From: Acidobacteriota bacterium
Lineage (GTDB): Bacteria > Acidobacteriota > Vicinamibacteria > Vicinamibacterales > UBA2999
Reading direction: 5' to 3'
DNA: 34,052 nucleotides
Assembly: GCA_030697165.1 (NCBI GenBank)
Contig: JAUYQQ010000020.1
Location: forward strand, 1-34,052
Below, one piece after another: positions 7,291-15,700 of the stretch (position 1 is its first letter; every line of letters starts with the position of its first letter). The notes beneath the pieces are model-generated. The model was given only the letters and a program-made list of their open reading frames with translations, ran no database searches and was not told the origin of the DNA. The translations under genes and the position numbers were made by a program.

Positions 7291-7700
7291 CGTCCGCTCC
7301 CGTGGGCCTGGGCGCGGCGCTTCGGCGCCAGGCGCGGCAACGGCGAGCGAACGTCTACCTGTTTTCCCTCATGGTTCGTCCGGACGATTTAGTCAACCAA
7401 CGCGCGTCGGTCGCGGCGCTTGCCGTCGAGCGCTACCGCCGCGATCACGCCGGCGCGCTTCCCGGCGCGCTGCAGGACCTCGTGCCGAAATACCTCGACG
7501 CGGTTCCCCAGGATCCGGTGACCGGACGGGCGTTGTTGTTCAAGAAAGACGTCGGCGTCTACACCATCGACAGTGTCGGCACCGACAAGCAGGACAACGG
7601 GGGCGATCTTGATTCCGAGTTGCTGCAGGTGATCAGGCAGGGCCACGGCCGACGAACTATCCGCGGTGCGGACCTCGGTGTCCGGGTGGTCCTCCGCTAG
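7254..7700 (+). pseudogene. C-terminal fragment of an uncharacterised protein
   Basis: The 148-codon frame has a recognisable conserved tail: ALAVERYRRDHAGALP, LVPKYLDAVPQDPVTG, VYTIDSVGTDKQDNGG, ending DLGVRVVLR. This layout (AVERYR..HG.LP..L..LVP.YL..VP.DP..G..L.Y) closes many uncharacterised Planctomycete and Acidobacteria membrane proteins. The amphipathic segment before it is short and the expected N-terminal membrane part is absent; the frame starts inside the sigma-factor remnant. I read it as a truncated gene, though expression as a short protein is possible. Confidence 0.5.
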
Positions 7701-7772
7701 TACTCAGAGAAGATCCGCTGGATCTCGTTGCGGTCAGTCGTCTTCGTCAGCGCCAGCATCAACAGGTTCCGT
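7697..7772 (-). pseudogene. Orphan 3' end of a second asparaginase gene
   Basis: Read on the minus strand this segment encodes LMLALTKTTDRNEIQRIFSEY and a stop. The intact asparaginase gene ends LMLALTRTTDRNEIQRMFSEY. The two DNA stretches (7697-7772 and 9845-9920) align without gaps at roughly 83 percent, and most differences are silent or conservative. Similarity ends at the stop codon of the nucleotidyltransferase gene (7773). It is either the displaced original 3' end or the tail of a deleted paralogue. Confidence 0.85.
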
Positions 7773-8585
7773 TTAGCCAAGAATCTGGTTGAGCGCCAGG
7801 TGGCACGTTGCCGCAACTCTGTCTGGTGTCAGCTTGCGGTCTTGCGGGATCCGCACAGCCTCGCGAAGGATATCCGTGACTGAAAGGAATGTCGTGTCGG
7901 CCGCGTCGGACACCCGCTTCGCTGTCTTGGCGCCCAGGGTTGGCGCAAGCGACTTCTTCCAGAGGGCGGCAAGAGCCGGAAGCGCTCCGCCGAACAGCTC
8001 GATGGTGTCGTGGATGTAGAGCACGTCTTGCGCCTGCTTCGCGAGGGGTCGATGTTTCTGGATTAGTAGCTTCTGCACGATGAACGCGGCGGGGTTCGCG
8101 ACCAGAACGTCAATGGGCCTCGGCAGCGGGACACCCTGGTCCGCACCTATCTTGATCGACCACGGCTGGATCAACAGCGGCTCGAGGTGCCGGAGTTTCT
8201 GAGCCGTGATGCCGCCCTTCGTCATGGTTACGTCGGGCTCACCGTTTCGCTTGGTCTCACTGCCCCGAAGCGGTGTCAGGAACTCCGCATAGAAGCCAGC
8301 CGCTTCGTCACCAAGGGTGTAGTGAGCCACCGGTGGTTTGTGTTCGCCTGAAAGCTCTTCGTTGAACCCAGAGGCCGCCAGGGCGGAACGGAGGTCGCCG
8401 TCGAGGGGTGCATCGGCTCCGAACGCCAGGTCGGTATCTAGAGTAAACAAGGGCGCGTAGTCGGGGATGCTGGCGAGAGGATGAAACCGATGAAGACGAT
8501 GGGCCCAGCCGCCAACCAGCACGAGCTGAGCCCGCCACGGCTCGATTGCCTGGAGCAGGCGACCGAATGACTCGAGGTCCGTCAC
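7773..8585 (-). CDS. AbiEii-like nucleotidyltransferase (candidate toxin)
   Basis: A 270-residue protein with the polymerase-beta-type nucleotidyltransferase signature: VLVGGWAHRL with GG at 25-26, then TLDTDLAF with D50 and D52, the metal-binding DxD pair. Conserved basic/helical segments follow (ITAQKLRHLEPLL, PAAFIVQKLLIQKHRP), as in AbiEii/DUF1814-type proteins, where the Lys helps position the nucleotide. AbiEii toxins of type IV toxin-antitoxin systems use this fold to act on nucleotides or tRNA. The GTG start overlaps the stop of the upstream nuclease-like gene (GTGA), so the two are translationally coupled. Whether it is a toxin, and on what substrate, is inference. Confidence 0.75.
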   Translation of the reverse strand: MTDLESFGRLLQAIEPWRAQLVLVGGWAHRLHRFHPLASIPDYAPLFTLDTDLAFGADAPLDGDLRSALAASGFNEELSGEHKPPVAHYTLGDEAAGFYAEFLTPLRGSETKRNGEPDVTMTKGGITAQKLRHLEPLLIQPWSIKIGADQGVPLPRPIDVLVANPAAFIVQKLLIQKHRPLAKQAQDVLYIHDTIELFGGALPALAALWKKSLAPTLGAKTAKRVSDAADTTFLSVTDILREAVRIPQDRKLTPDRVAATCHLALNQILG

Positions 8586-9730
8586 TTGCCCGCGCCCTCG
8601 ACGACCGGCCGCAGCACCTTGCGGTAGATCAGCTCGGCCTGCTCTTCTCCTCGAGAGGGATGCGCCGCCACGTCGAGCCATACCTGAAGCACGTCGCAGC
8701 ACGCGACATCCCGCTCATCCACCATTCCCCGGAACACCGACTTGGGAACAGACGCCTTTCGCACGATGACGTCCGGGCGCTCGCCCGGCACGACTGCTGC
8801 CAATCCGCTCCAGCTTCTCAGCTCGACGTCGGACAGTTTCGCCACGTAGACGTACGGCAGCACACCTTTGACGTGGCCAAGCTTCAGCGCGTCGGCTGCG
8901 GCAAACAGTGCGAGACAGCTCTCGTGACTCGAGACGAACTGGTGAAGCTGCGGCTCCACCGAACCGCGAATCAGAAACCGCATGGGCACTTCGCGGGGCA
9001 TGGCCCGCCGCGACTCTGCCTGCCAGCGCCGGAACAGCTCGGCCCGGCGAACCAGGTTCAGGTATGGCGAGGACTCATCGACAAATCCTGCCTCGCGAAG
9101 CTGTTCGTGAAATCGAAAGGCGCTCATGACCGAAACGTCGGCAGCCTTTGCCAGCTCAGAGACGTTGCGATACCGGCCTCGAGGCGCCGAGAGCAGGCGC
9201 TCGTCAATCTCTCGAGCCAACAACACTTTCAGCATCCATTGATTGAGATCCGAAAAGAGATTGGGCGCCCCGCCAGCCGATCGGCTTGGACTGACTCGGA
9301 CAATGTTCGGGTTGAGATTCATCTCCTCCAAACCTGCGCCGACAAAGAAGCGGAGACCGGCCTCGCTGACAATTCCAATAGCGACGTCATTGGCGTAGTT
9401 CTTCGCGAACAGTCCGATTTGGCTGACGAGCGACGGGGAGGCATCGCGGACGTGGACCACCGCCAGGGGATTCACCTTCAGCGCCGCGGCATAGGCGCGT
9501 GCTTGGAGAATGGCGTGGGAGAGAAGCGGGATGACCCGGTCGCCGCGCCCCTCAGAATGGGCTTTCACTTCAACGACGAAGGCTTGGCGGCCCCGCTTAA
9601 CCAGAAAGTCGGGTGCGTACGGACCAGCATCCAGGTGGCGTTGGACCTTCCAGCCATGAGCGCTAAATAGCTCTGCAACAAGGTCTTCGGCCTTGGGCTC
9701 GGCTCGCCACGGTGCGTCGATAGGCTGCAT
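8582..9730 (-). CDS. PD-(D/E)XK nuclease-like plus winged-helix protein (AbiEi-like partner)
   Basis: A 382-residue protein. The N-terminal third has the restriction-endonuclease fold pattern: E15 in the first helix, D41 in APDFLV, E54-x-K56 in FVVEVKA and Q76 in AILQARAYA. The middle (about 175-225) reads as a winged helix: RYRNVSELAKAADVS, then FRFHEQLREAGFV. The C-terminal part resembles the AbiEi-type antitoxin tail, with a nucleotide-sensing-like segment and repeated VVPGERPDVIVRK/VYVAKL strands. AbiEi antitoxins repress their own operon and neutralise AbiEii; three palindromes just upstream of this ATG fit autoregulation. The intact nuclease residues are unusual for a simple antitoxin and raise a defence role. 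Confidence 0.75.
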   Translation of the reverse strand: MQPIDAPWRAEPKAEDLVAELFSAHGWKVQRHLDAGPYAPDFLVKRGRQAFVVEVKAHSEGRGDRVIPLLSHAILQARAYAAALKVNPLAVVHVRDASPSLVSQIGLFAKNYANDVAIGIVSEAGLRFFVGAGLEEMNLNPNIVRVSPSRSAGGAPNLFSDLNQWMLKVLLAREIDERLLSAPRGRYRNVSELAKAADVSVMSAFRFHEQLREAGFVDESSPYLNLVRRAELFRRWQAESRRAMPREVPMRFLIRGSVEPQLHQFVSSHESCLALFAAADALKLGHVKGVLPYVYVAKLSDVELRSWSGLAAVVPGERPDVIVRKASVPKSVFRGMVDERDVACCDVLQVWLDVAAHPSRGEEQAELIYRKVLRPVVEGAGK

Positions 9731-9736
9731 AGGCGT

Positions 9737-9791
9737 ATTACCATGGCCATGGTAATTATTATGGCCATGTTTATTAACACGGCCATGTTAA
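9737..9791. promoter_or_regulatory. Three 18-bp-spaced palindromic operators upstream of the nuclease/nucleotidyltransferase operon
   Basis: GGCCATG occurs at 9745, 9763 and 9781, exactly 18 bp apart. The first site is a perfect palindrome (ATTACCATGG and its complement, 9737-9756), ending seven bases from the operon's ATG. The third (9774-9791, TTAACACGG/CCATGTTAA) pairs at eight of nine positions; the middle one is weaker. The block is strongly AT-rich compared with its surroundings. Likely operators for the winged-helix protein, overlapping the promoter. Confidence 0.75.
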
Positions 9792-9844
9792 CACCCCCGG
9801 CCGGGTTCGGCAAGCTCGGCTCCGAACCAAGTTGACGCAGCGTC

Positions 9845-10942
9845 CTAATACTCGCTGAACATCCGCTGAATCTCGTTGCGGTCGGTCGTCCTGGTCAGCG
9901 CCAGCATCAGCAGGATGCGCGCCTTGACCGGGACGTGATCCTCGCCGGCCACGCTGAACTGCCGGCGGCGGCGCTGCGCCTCGTTGACCTGCGCACCCGC
10001 CGGGAAGTCACCGCGCGGCGGCGCAATGCGGCCGCTGCCGGTGCGCGTGCTGGTCACCACGAACACGCCCTTCTCGGCCGCGTAGGCCAGGCCCTCGTTC
10101 TGGGTGCCGCTGGTCGCGCCGGCGCCGGCCACCGCGATCACGATGCCCTTGGCGCCGTTATCGACCGCCGCCTTGATCATGTCGCCGGACGCGCCCTGGT
10201 AGACCATGATGACGTCCACGCGCGGCAACTCGGTGACCTTCGACAGGTCGAACTCGACCCGCTCGTTGGTGCGCTGGGTGATCTGGTTGAAGAACACCAC
10301 CCGGTCGCGATCGACGACGCCCAGTTGGCCGTACTCGCGGCTGCGAAACGTTTGCAGCCGCAGCGCATCGGTCTTGGTGACGTTGCGTGCCGAATTGATC
10401 TCGTCGTTCAACACCACCAGCGCGCCCTTGTTGCGCGCGGCCGGGTCGGCCGCGACCCGCACGCCTTCGAGCAGGTTGGCCGCGCCCTCGTATCCAAGCG
10501 TGCTGGGGTTGCGCATGGAACCGACGACCACCACCGGCCGCGGGTCGCGGACGGTCAGGTGCAGGAAGAAGGCCGTCTCTTCCAGCGTGTCGGTGCCACT
10601 GGTGACGACGATGCCGGCGATGTCCTTGTCTTTCGCGTACAGGTCGTTGATGTGCTTGGCGAGATCCAGCCACTGCTTGAGCGTCAAGTTACTGCTGGCC
10701 ACGTTCGCGAACTGCTCGAACGTGAGACGGGCATACCGCTCGACGCCCGGCATCGACTTGGCCAGTTCCTCGGCCGTCAGCCGGCCGCCGTCGCGGTTCG
10801 AAATGGTGCCGCCGGTCGCCACGAAATGGACACGGGGCAGCGTGGTGGCCGCGGGTTGGGCGAAGAGCGGCGCCGCGCCAGGCCTCAGGCACACCAGCGC
10901 CATCGCCAACAGCAACGCCGGACGAAAGACGAGTCGGATCAT
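9845..10942 (-). CDS. ansB: Type II L-asparaginase, exported
   Basis: A 365-residue asparaginase, hydrolysing asparagine to aspartate and ammonia. A signal peptide (about 1-29: basic start, hydrophobic core LLLAMALVCL, cleavage near LFAQPA) sends it to the periplasm. Both threonine motifs are present: FVATGGTIS (T46) and VVTSGTDTLEETAFFL. The C-terminal half has VDVIMVYQGASGDM and GIVIAVAGAGATSG, as in the family. The start at 10942 is chosen over the longer frame because it begins the signal peptide. CATAAT lies six bases before the ATG. A small conserved-looking gene precedes it after seven bases. The last 24 codons have a diverged copy at 7697-7772. Confidence 0.93.
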   Translation of the reverse strand: MIRLVFRPALLLAMALVCLRPGAAPLFAQPAATTLPRVHFVATGGTISNRDGGRLTAEELAKSMPGVERYARLTFEQFANVASSNLTLKQWLDLAKHINDLYAKDKDIAGIVVTSGTDTLEETAFFLHLTVRDPRPVVVVGSMRNPSTLGYEGAANLLEGVRVAADPAARNKGALVVLNDEINSARNVTKTDALRLQTFRSREYGQLGVVDRDRVVFFNQITQRTNERVEFDLSKVTELPRVDVIMVYQGASGDMIKAAVDNGAKGIVIAVAGAGATSGTQNEGLAYAAEKGVFVVTSTRTGSGRIAPPRGDFPAGAQVNEAQRRRRQFSVAGEDHVPVKARILLMLALTRTTDRNEIQRMFSEY

Positions 10943-10948
10943 GGGTAG

Positions 10949-10954
10949 ATTATG
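10949..10954 (-). promoter_or_regulatory. -10-like hexamer of the asparaginase gene
   Basis: CATAAT on the minus strand, six bases before the asparaginase ATG and overlapping the TAA stop of the small gene upstream. The spacing would put the transcript start at the start codon. No clear -35 was found. Confidence 0.4.
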
Positions 10955-11165
10955 TATTGGCCGGGGCCGCGCCGGACACGAGAGACAGCCAATTGCCGAG
11001 CTCCCGGGCCGCGTCCTCCGCCGTCTTGCCATAAAACGGCATCATCGACGTCTGGATGCCCGGCCGCCGGACGATCTGCGCCCGCCAGCGCTCGGCCGCC
11101 ACCAGTGACACTTCAATCTGGTACGTGCGACCGGCGATCTGCTGTTCGAAAAGTTGATTGGGCAC
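10950..11165 (-). CDS. Small hypothetical protein upstream of asparaginase
   Basis: A 71-residue soluble protein starting GTG, with alternating strand-like segments (GRTYQIEVSLVAAERWRAQIVRRP) and a helix ending TAEDAARELGNWLSLV, a layout like small HicB-like or DUF-type alpha/beta folds. I do not recognise the family. TACAAT sits 13 bases before the GTG on the minus strand. It ends seven bases before the asparaginase gene on the same strand, so co-transcription is likely. Confidence 0.6.
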   Translation of the reverse strand: MPNQLFEQQIAGRTYQIEVSLVAAERWRAQIVRRPGIQTSMMPFYGKTAEDAARELGNWLSLVSGAAPANT

Positions 11166-11294
11166 GTGGGAGGTGACGATTGTATGTCGTTGGCGAAACG
11201 GATCAAGCGAAGCGGGGCGCGAAAGCGGCCGGCCGCAGTGTTTGGGTGCCTGGATCAGAGGGACATTCGCCCAGAGTTTATTTTCCGTGTCGCG

Positions 11295-11336
11295 TCATCC
11301 ACAGTTTTTCGACCGTTCGTCCACAGGATTTCCACA
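11295..11336 (+). other. Cluster of three DnaA-box-like sites
   Basis: TCATCCACA (11295), TCGTCCACA (11317) and ATTTCCACA (11328) resemble the DnaA box TTATCCACA with one or two changes each. All are on one strand, spaced 22 and 11 bp, that is, on the same helical face, between two divergent genes. Chance or another regulator is quite possible. Confidence 0.3.
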
Positions 11337-11358
11337 AGGCGATAAACTAGCCGCACTC

Positions 11359-12735
11359 GTGATCCTCCGCTGGACTCTGATTCTCGCCGCGTTTGCGATG
11401 CCGGCTGCCGTAGAGGCGCAGACGCCGGCCAGCCGCGTGTTGTTCCGGGTGTTTCTCTCGGATGGGCGTGTCCTGGCCAGCTACGGCGAGTGGGCGCGAG
11501 TTGACGATCGCGTGATTTTCTCGATTCCCACCCGGCTGAGCGGCGATCCGGTCGAGTTGCACCTGGTGAACATCGCGTCGGGCCGCGTCGATTGGCCGCG
11601 GACTGAGCTGTACGCAGAATCGGTGCGCGCCGTGGCCTACGCCGAAACCAGGGGTGAGGCTGATTTCGCCCGCTTCAGCAGCGAAATGGCCAAGACCCTC
11701 AACGAGGTGTCGCGGATTGCCGACCCGGGCGTGCGCCTGGCCACCGCCGAGCGCGCCCGGCAGTCGCTGGCCGAATGGCCCGCCTCGCACTACGGCTACC
11801 GCATCGGCGAAGTCCGCCAGTCGCTCGACGTGCTCGACGAGATCATCTCGCAGCTGCGCGTCGCCGTCGGCCAGACCCGTTTCGACCTGGCGCTCAGCGC
11901 GCCGCTGGCCGTGCCGCCGCCGCCACCCTTGCCGCCGCCGACCGACGCCGAGCTGGTGGAGCAGTTGGTGGCCGCCGCCTCGCTCGCCGAATCACCGGCC
12001 GAGCGAATCACGCTGCTGCAATCGGTGATGCGCCTGCTGGATCGCGCGGTCGGCCTGTTGCCCGACGCGTGGGCCCGGCGTGTCCGTGGCTCGGTCGGTG
12101 TGGACCTCGAGCACGAACGACAGGTTGAGCGCGCCTATACCGTGCTGCGGCAGCGCACCCTCGAAACCTCCGCCAGGCTGGCGCGGCAGGGCGATCGCCG
12201 CGAGTTCGAGAAGCTGCGCGAGCAGGTGATCGCCGAAGACCACCGGCTCGGTGGCGCACGGGCCGGCGAGATTTCCGCGTTGCTCGCGACTATCGATCTG
12301 CAGGCCAATGGCGCCACCGAAGCCCGCGAAACCCGCAAGGAATGGGAGAAGCGCGAGCAGACCTATCGCCGCTACCGCCGCTCGATGAACGGTTCCTTCA
12401 ACGTGTTCCGCGACGCGACCGTCAGCCTCCACCAGGTGCGGACACTGGCGGGCCCGCCGCTCCATACCCTCGAGGCGATCGCCAAGCGCCTGGCGTCGGC
12501 CGGCGTGAAGATTGGCAAGGTCACGCCGCCTGCCGACCTGGCCAACGGACACGCGCTGGTCCGCAGCGCCTGGGAACTGGCCGAGACGGCGCTGCGCCTG
12601 CGCCGCGAATCGGTATCGAGCAACAGCATCGACAGCGCGCAGCGCGCCTCGTCTGCGGCGGCCGGCGCGCTGATGCTGTATCAGCGCGCGCGCGCCGATC
12701 TCGCGGCGGCGATGGCGCCGCCGGCCGCCAAGTGA
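11359..12735 (+). CDS. Secreted helical protein of unknown function
   Basis: A 458-residue protein beginning at GTG with a signal peptide (LRWTLILAAFAMPAAVEAQ). After a short beta region (about 25-85) it is mainly helical with charged heptad-like stretches, a proline-rich linker (PPPPPLPPP near 195) and a further long helical part, so a periplasmic coiled-coil or TPR-like protein is plausible. I recognise no family. TAAACT lies ten bases before the GTG. Its stop overlaps the GTG of addB (GTGA), an odd coupling since AddB is cytoplasmic; the pairing may reflect only transcription. Confidence 0.75.
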   Translation: MILRWTLILAAFAMPAAVEAQTPASRVLFRVFLSDGRVLASYGEWARVDDRVIFSIPTRLSGDPVELHLVNIASGRVDWPRTELYAESVRAVAYAETRGEADFARFSSEMAKTLNEVSRIADPGVRLATAERARQSLAEWPASHYGYRIGEVRQSLDVLDEIISQLRVAVGQTRFDLALSAPLAVPPPPPLPPPTDAELVEQLVAAASLAESPAERITLLQSVMRLLDRAVGLLPDAWARRVRGSVGVDLEHERQVERAYTVLRQRTLETSARLARQGDRREFEKLREQVIAEDHRLGGARAGEISALLATIDLQANGATEARETRKEWEKREQTYRRYRRSMNGSFNVFRDATVSLHQVRTLAGPPLHTLEAIAKRLASAGVKIGKVTPPADLANGHALVRSAWELAETALRLRRESVSSNSIDSAQRASSAAAGALMLYQRARADLAAAMAPPAAK

Positions 12736-15700
12736 TCACCCCCCGCCGTACCCGGCTCCTGCGCGCGGCCGGCCTCGACGGCTTTCGCGCGCACCTCGCC
12801 GAGCTGGTGCGCGTCGCCCCGGGCGGCGCCGACAGCTTCCTGCTGGTGCCGACCGCGGCCGCGGGCGAGCAGCTGCGCCGCACCTTGCGCGCCCGGCTTG
12901 GTGACGCCGTTGCCATGCCGCCGATCGGCACCCGCGCCGAACTGTACGAGCGGCTCCTGGCGCGGCTGCGGCCCGATGCCCGCACGCTGTCGGGATTCGA
13001 ACGCGAAGCCCTGATCGCCGCCGCGGCGCGCGAGGCCGAGGACGCCGGCGTGCCGCCACCGTTTCATGTCCGGCCGGCGCTCGTCGCCGAGATGCTGGCC
13101 CTCTATGACTACCTGCGCCGGCTGCAACGTTCGGTCGATGACTTCGACCGCCTGCTGACCGGCGAGCTCGAGCCGGCCGCCGATTCCGACCAGGGCGCCG
13201 CGCAACTGCTCGAGCAGACGCGCTTCCTGACGGCCACGTTTCGCGGCTACGAATCGCGATTGCTCGACACCGGCCTTCTCGACGAACACGCCGCGCGCGC
13301 GTTGCTGATTGACACGCGGGCGGCGGCGCCGCTGCGGCACGTGGTGATCACCGTTGGCGATCGGCCGCTCGATCCGGACGGCCTGTGGCCGGCCGACGTG
13401 GTGATGCTCACGAGCTTGCCCGGCCTCGAGGCCATCGACGTGGTGGCGACCGACGCTACCCTCGAGGCGGGCTACCTCGATCGTCTTCGGCTCGCGTTCG
13501 TCGGCATCGAGGAAACCGAGTCGTCTTTGCTTGCCGCCCCGGCGCCAGCCATCGTCGTGCCCGCAGGCACCCCTCGATTCGCCCCTGGGGCTCGCTCAGG
13601 GCAAGCGGCAGGCGAGCTGCCTTTTGCCCTGGAGTATCGCGATCGCGAGGAAGAACTCGAAGGCGTGGCCCGGCGGCTGAAGGCCGACCGCCGATCGGGC
13701 CGTCACGTGGCTCTCGAGCAGACCGCCCTGGTGGTTGCGCGGCCGCTGCCGTATCTCTATCTCGCCCGCGATGTGTTCCAGGGCGCCGGCGTGCCGTTCG
13801 AGGCGCTCGATACGTTGCCGTTGGCGGCCGAACCGTACGCCGCCGCCGTCGATGTCGCCATGGAGTGCGTGGCCGCCGGCTTCACCCGCCGCGCCCTTGT
13901 CGCGCTGCTGCGCTCGCCGCACTTCCGCTTCGTCGCCGGCGATGCCGGCGACGCCGACGTCGGCCGCGATGCGATTGCCGCGCTCGACGTCACGCTCGCC
14001 GAACAGCGCTACCTGGGCGGCCTGGATCGTCTGGCCTCGCTGGCCGACTCGTGCCGCGGGACGGCGCAACCGGCCTTTGCCGCCGCGCTCGCCGCCGGCA
14101 CACTGTTGTCGCCTCTGGGCGAGTCGCACCCCATGGTCGAGCACGTGGACCGGTTGCGGGCGTTTCTCGATCGTCACGATCGTCCGCAGCCGGGCAACGA
14201 CCGTCGCGACCGCGTCCGCGCCGCGGTCACGCTGGCCCTGGCGGGACTGGGCGAGGCGTACCGGCGTCACGATCCCGGCGCCAGCGGCACCATCACCGAT
14301 CTCTCCGCCGCCGTTCGGCGCTGGCTCGGCGCCCAGACCTTTGCCCTCCGCACCGGCGAAGGCGGTCTCCAGATCCTCGATCGCCAGGCGGCCCGTTTTG
14401 CCGATGTTGACGATGTGCAGGTGATGGGGCTGGTGGAGGGGGAGTGGCCCGAGCGGCCGCGGCGCAACATCTTCTATCCGCAATCGCTGCTCGCGCAGTT
14501 GGAGCCGGCCCGCCCCGATCGCGTGGCGCTTCACCAGGAACGCGACCTGGTGCGGTTTGCGCGCGCGTCGTTCCACGACTTGCTGATGTCCGCGCGGCAC
14601 CGCGTCCGCGTCTCGACGTTCGCGCTCGAGTCTGACGCGGTGGTCGAGCCGTCAGCGTTTCTCGACGACTTGCCCACGCTGGGACTGTCGCGCGAGGTGT
14701 CAACGCTGGATCCAACCGTCCAGGTGTTTGCCTACGAAGCGCTGGCGGCCTTGAAGGAAGGCGTAGGGCCTGCCGTAGGGGCTACCGTAGGGCCGCACTT
14801 TAGTGCGGCCGTAACCAAATGGGCCCACGTCCGCGCCGGTGGCGCCGTGCGGGAACGTGCCCGCTTCGAGGGCGAGGCGGGGCCGTGGGTGTTGCCCCGC
14901 GTCAGCGTCAGCCGCCTCGAGCGGTATCTGAAGTGCCCGTTCCAGTTCTACGTGACCAACGTGCTGCAGGTAGACGAGGAGCCGGAGGACGAGAACACGC
15001 GCTCGCCGCTCGTCCGCGGCCGCTTCCTCCACGAGCTGTTCGAGACGTTCTTCCACGAGTGGCAAGCGCGCGGCCGCGGCCGCATTACCGCGGCCGACAT
15101 GGCCGAGGCGCGGGCGCTGTTCGTCGAGATCTGCGAGCCGGCGCTGGCGTCGCTGTCGCCGGCCGAGGCCGGCCTCGAACGGGCGCGGCTGTATGGGTCG
15201 GCGGTCGGTTCCGGCATCGCCGAGCGGGTGTTCGCCATGGAAGCCGAGCGCGGCACTGCGATCCGCGAACGGCTGATGGAGTTCGAGCTCGACGGCGAGT
15301 TTGCGTTCACGGGCGAAGACGGCGCCAGTCGCACGGTGCGGCTGCGCGCGAAGATCGATCGCGTGGACGTGCTGGCCGACGGCACCTTTCGCGTGATCGA
15401 CTACAAGACGAAGTACGTGCCCGACCGCCGCATCGCGTTGCAGCTGCCGATCTACAGCGCCGGCGTGCGCGCGCGGTTGTCGGCCGAACGCGGCGCCGGC
15501 CTCACCGCCAGCGAGGCCATGTACCTGTCGTTCGAAGGCCCACAGGCGGTGATGCCGCTCAAGGAAACCGGCAAGTCGTTCGACGAGCTGGTGACGGCCG
15601 CCGAGCACCGGCTGGTGCAGGCGCTCGACGACATTGCCGCCGGGCACTACCCGCCGCGGCCCGAGACCCGCAACCTCTGCGGCATGTGCGCCTTCGTGGC

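Noticed and set aside
9804-9828. Terminator for the asparaginase gene
   Set aside because: GGTTCGG/CCGAACC forms a 7-bp stem with an 11-base loop, but no T tract follows on either strand. It may still be a structural or attachment element.
13385-14410. 341-codon plus-strand frame within addB
   Set aside because: Out-of-frame arginine-rich sequence; the AddB frame continues to a complete nuclease domain.
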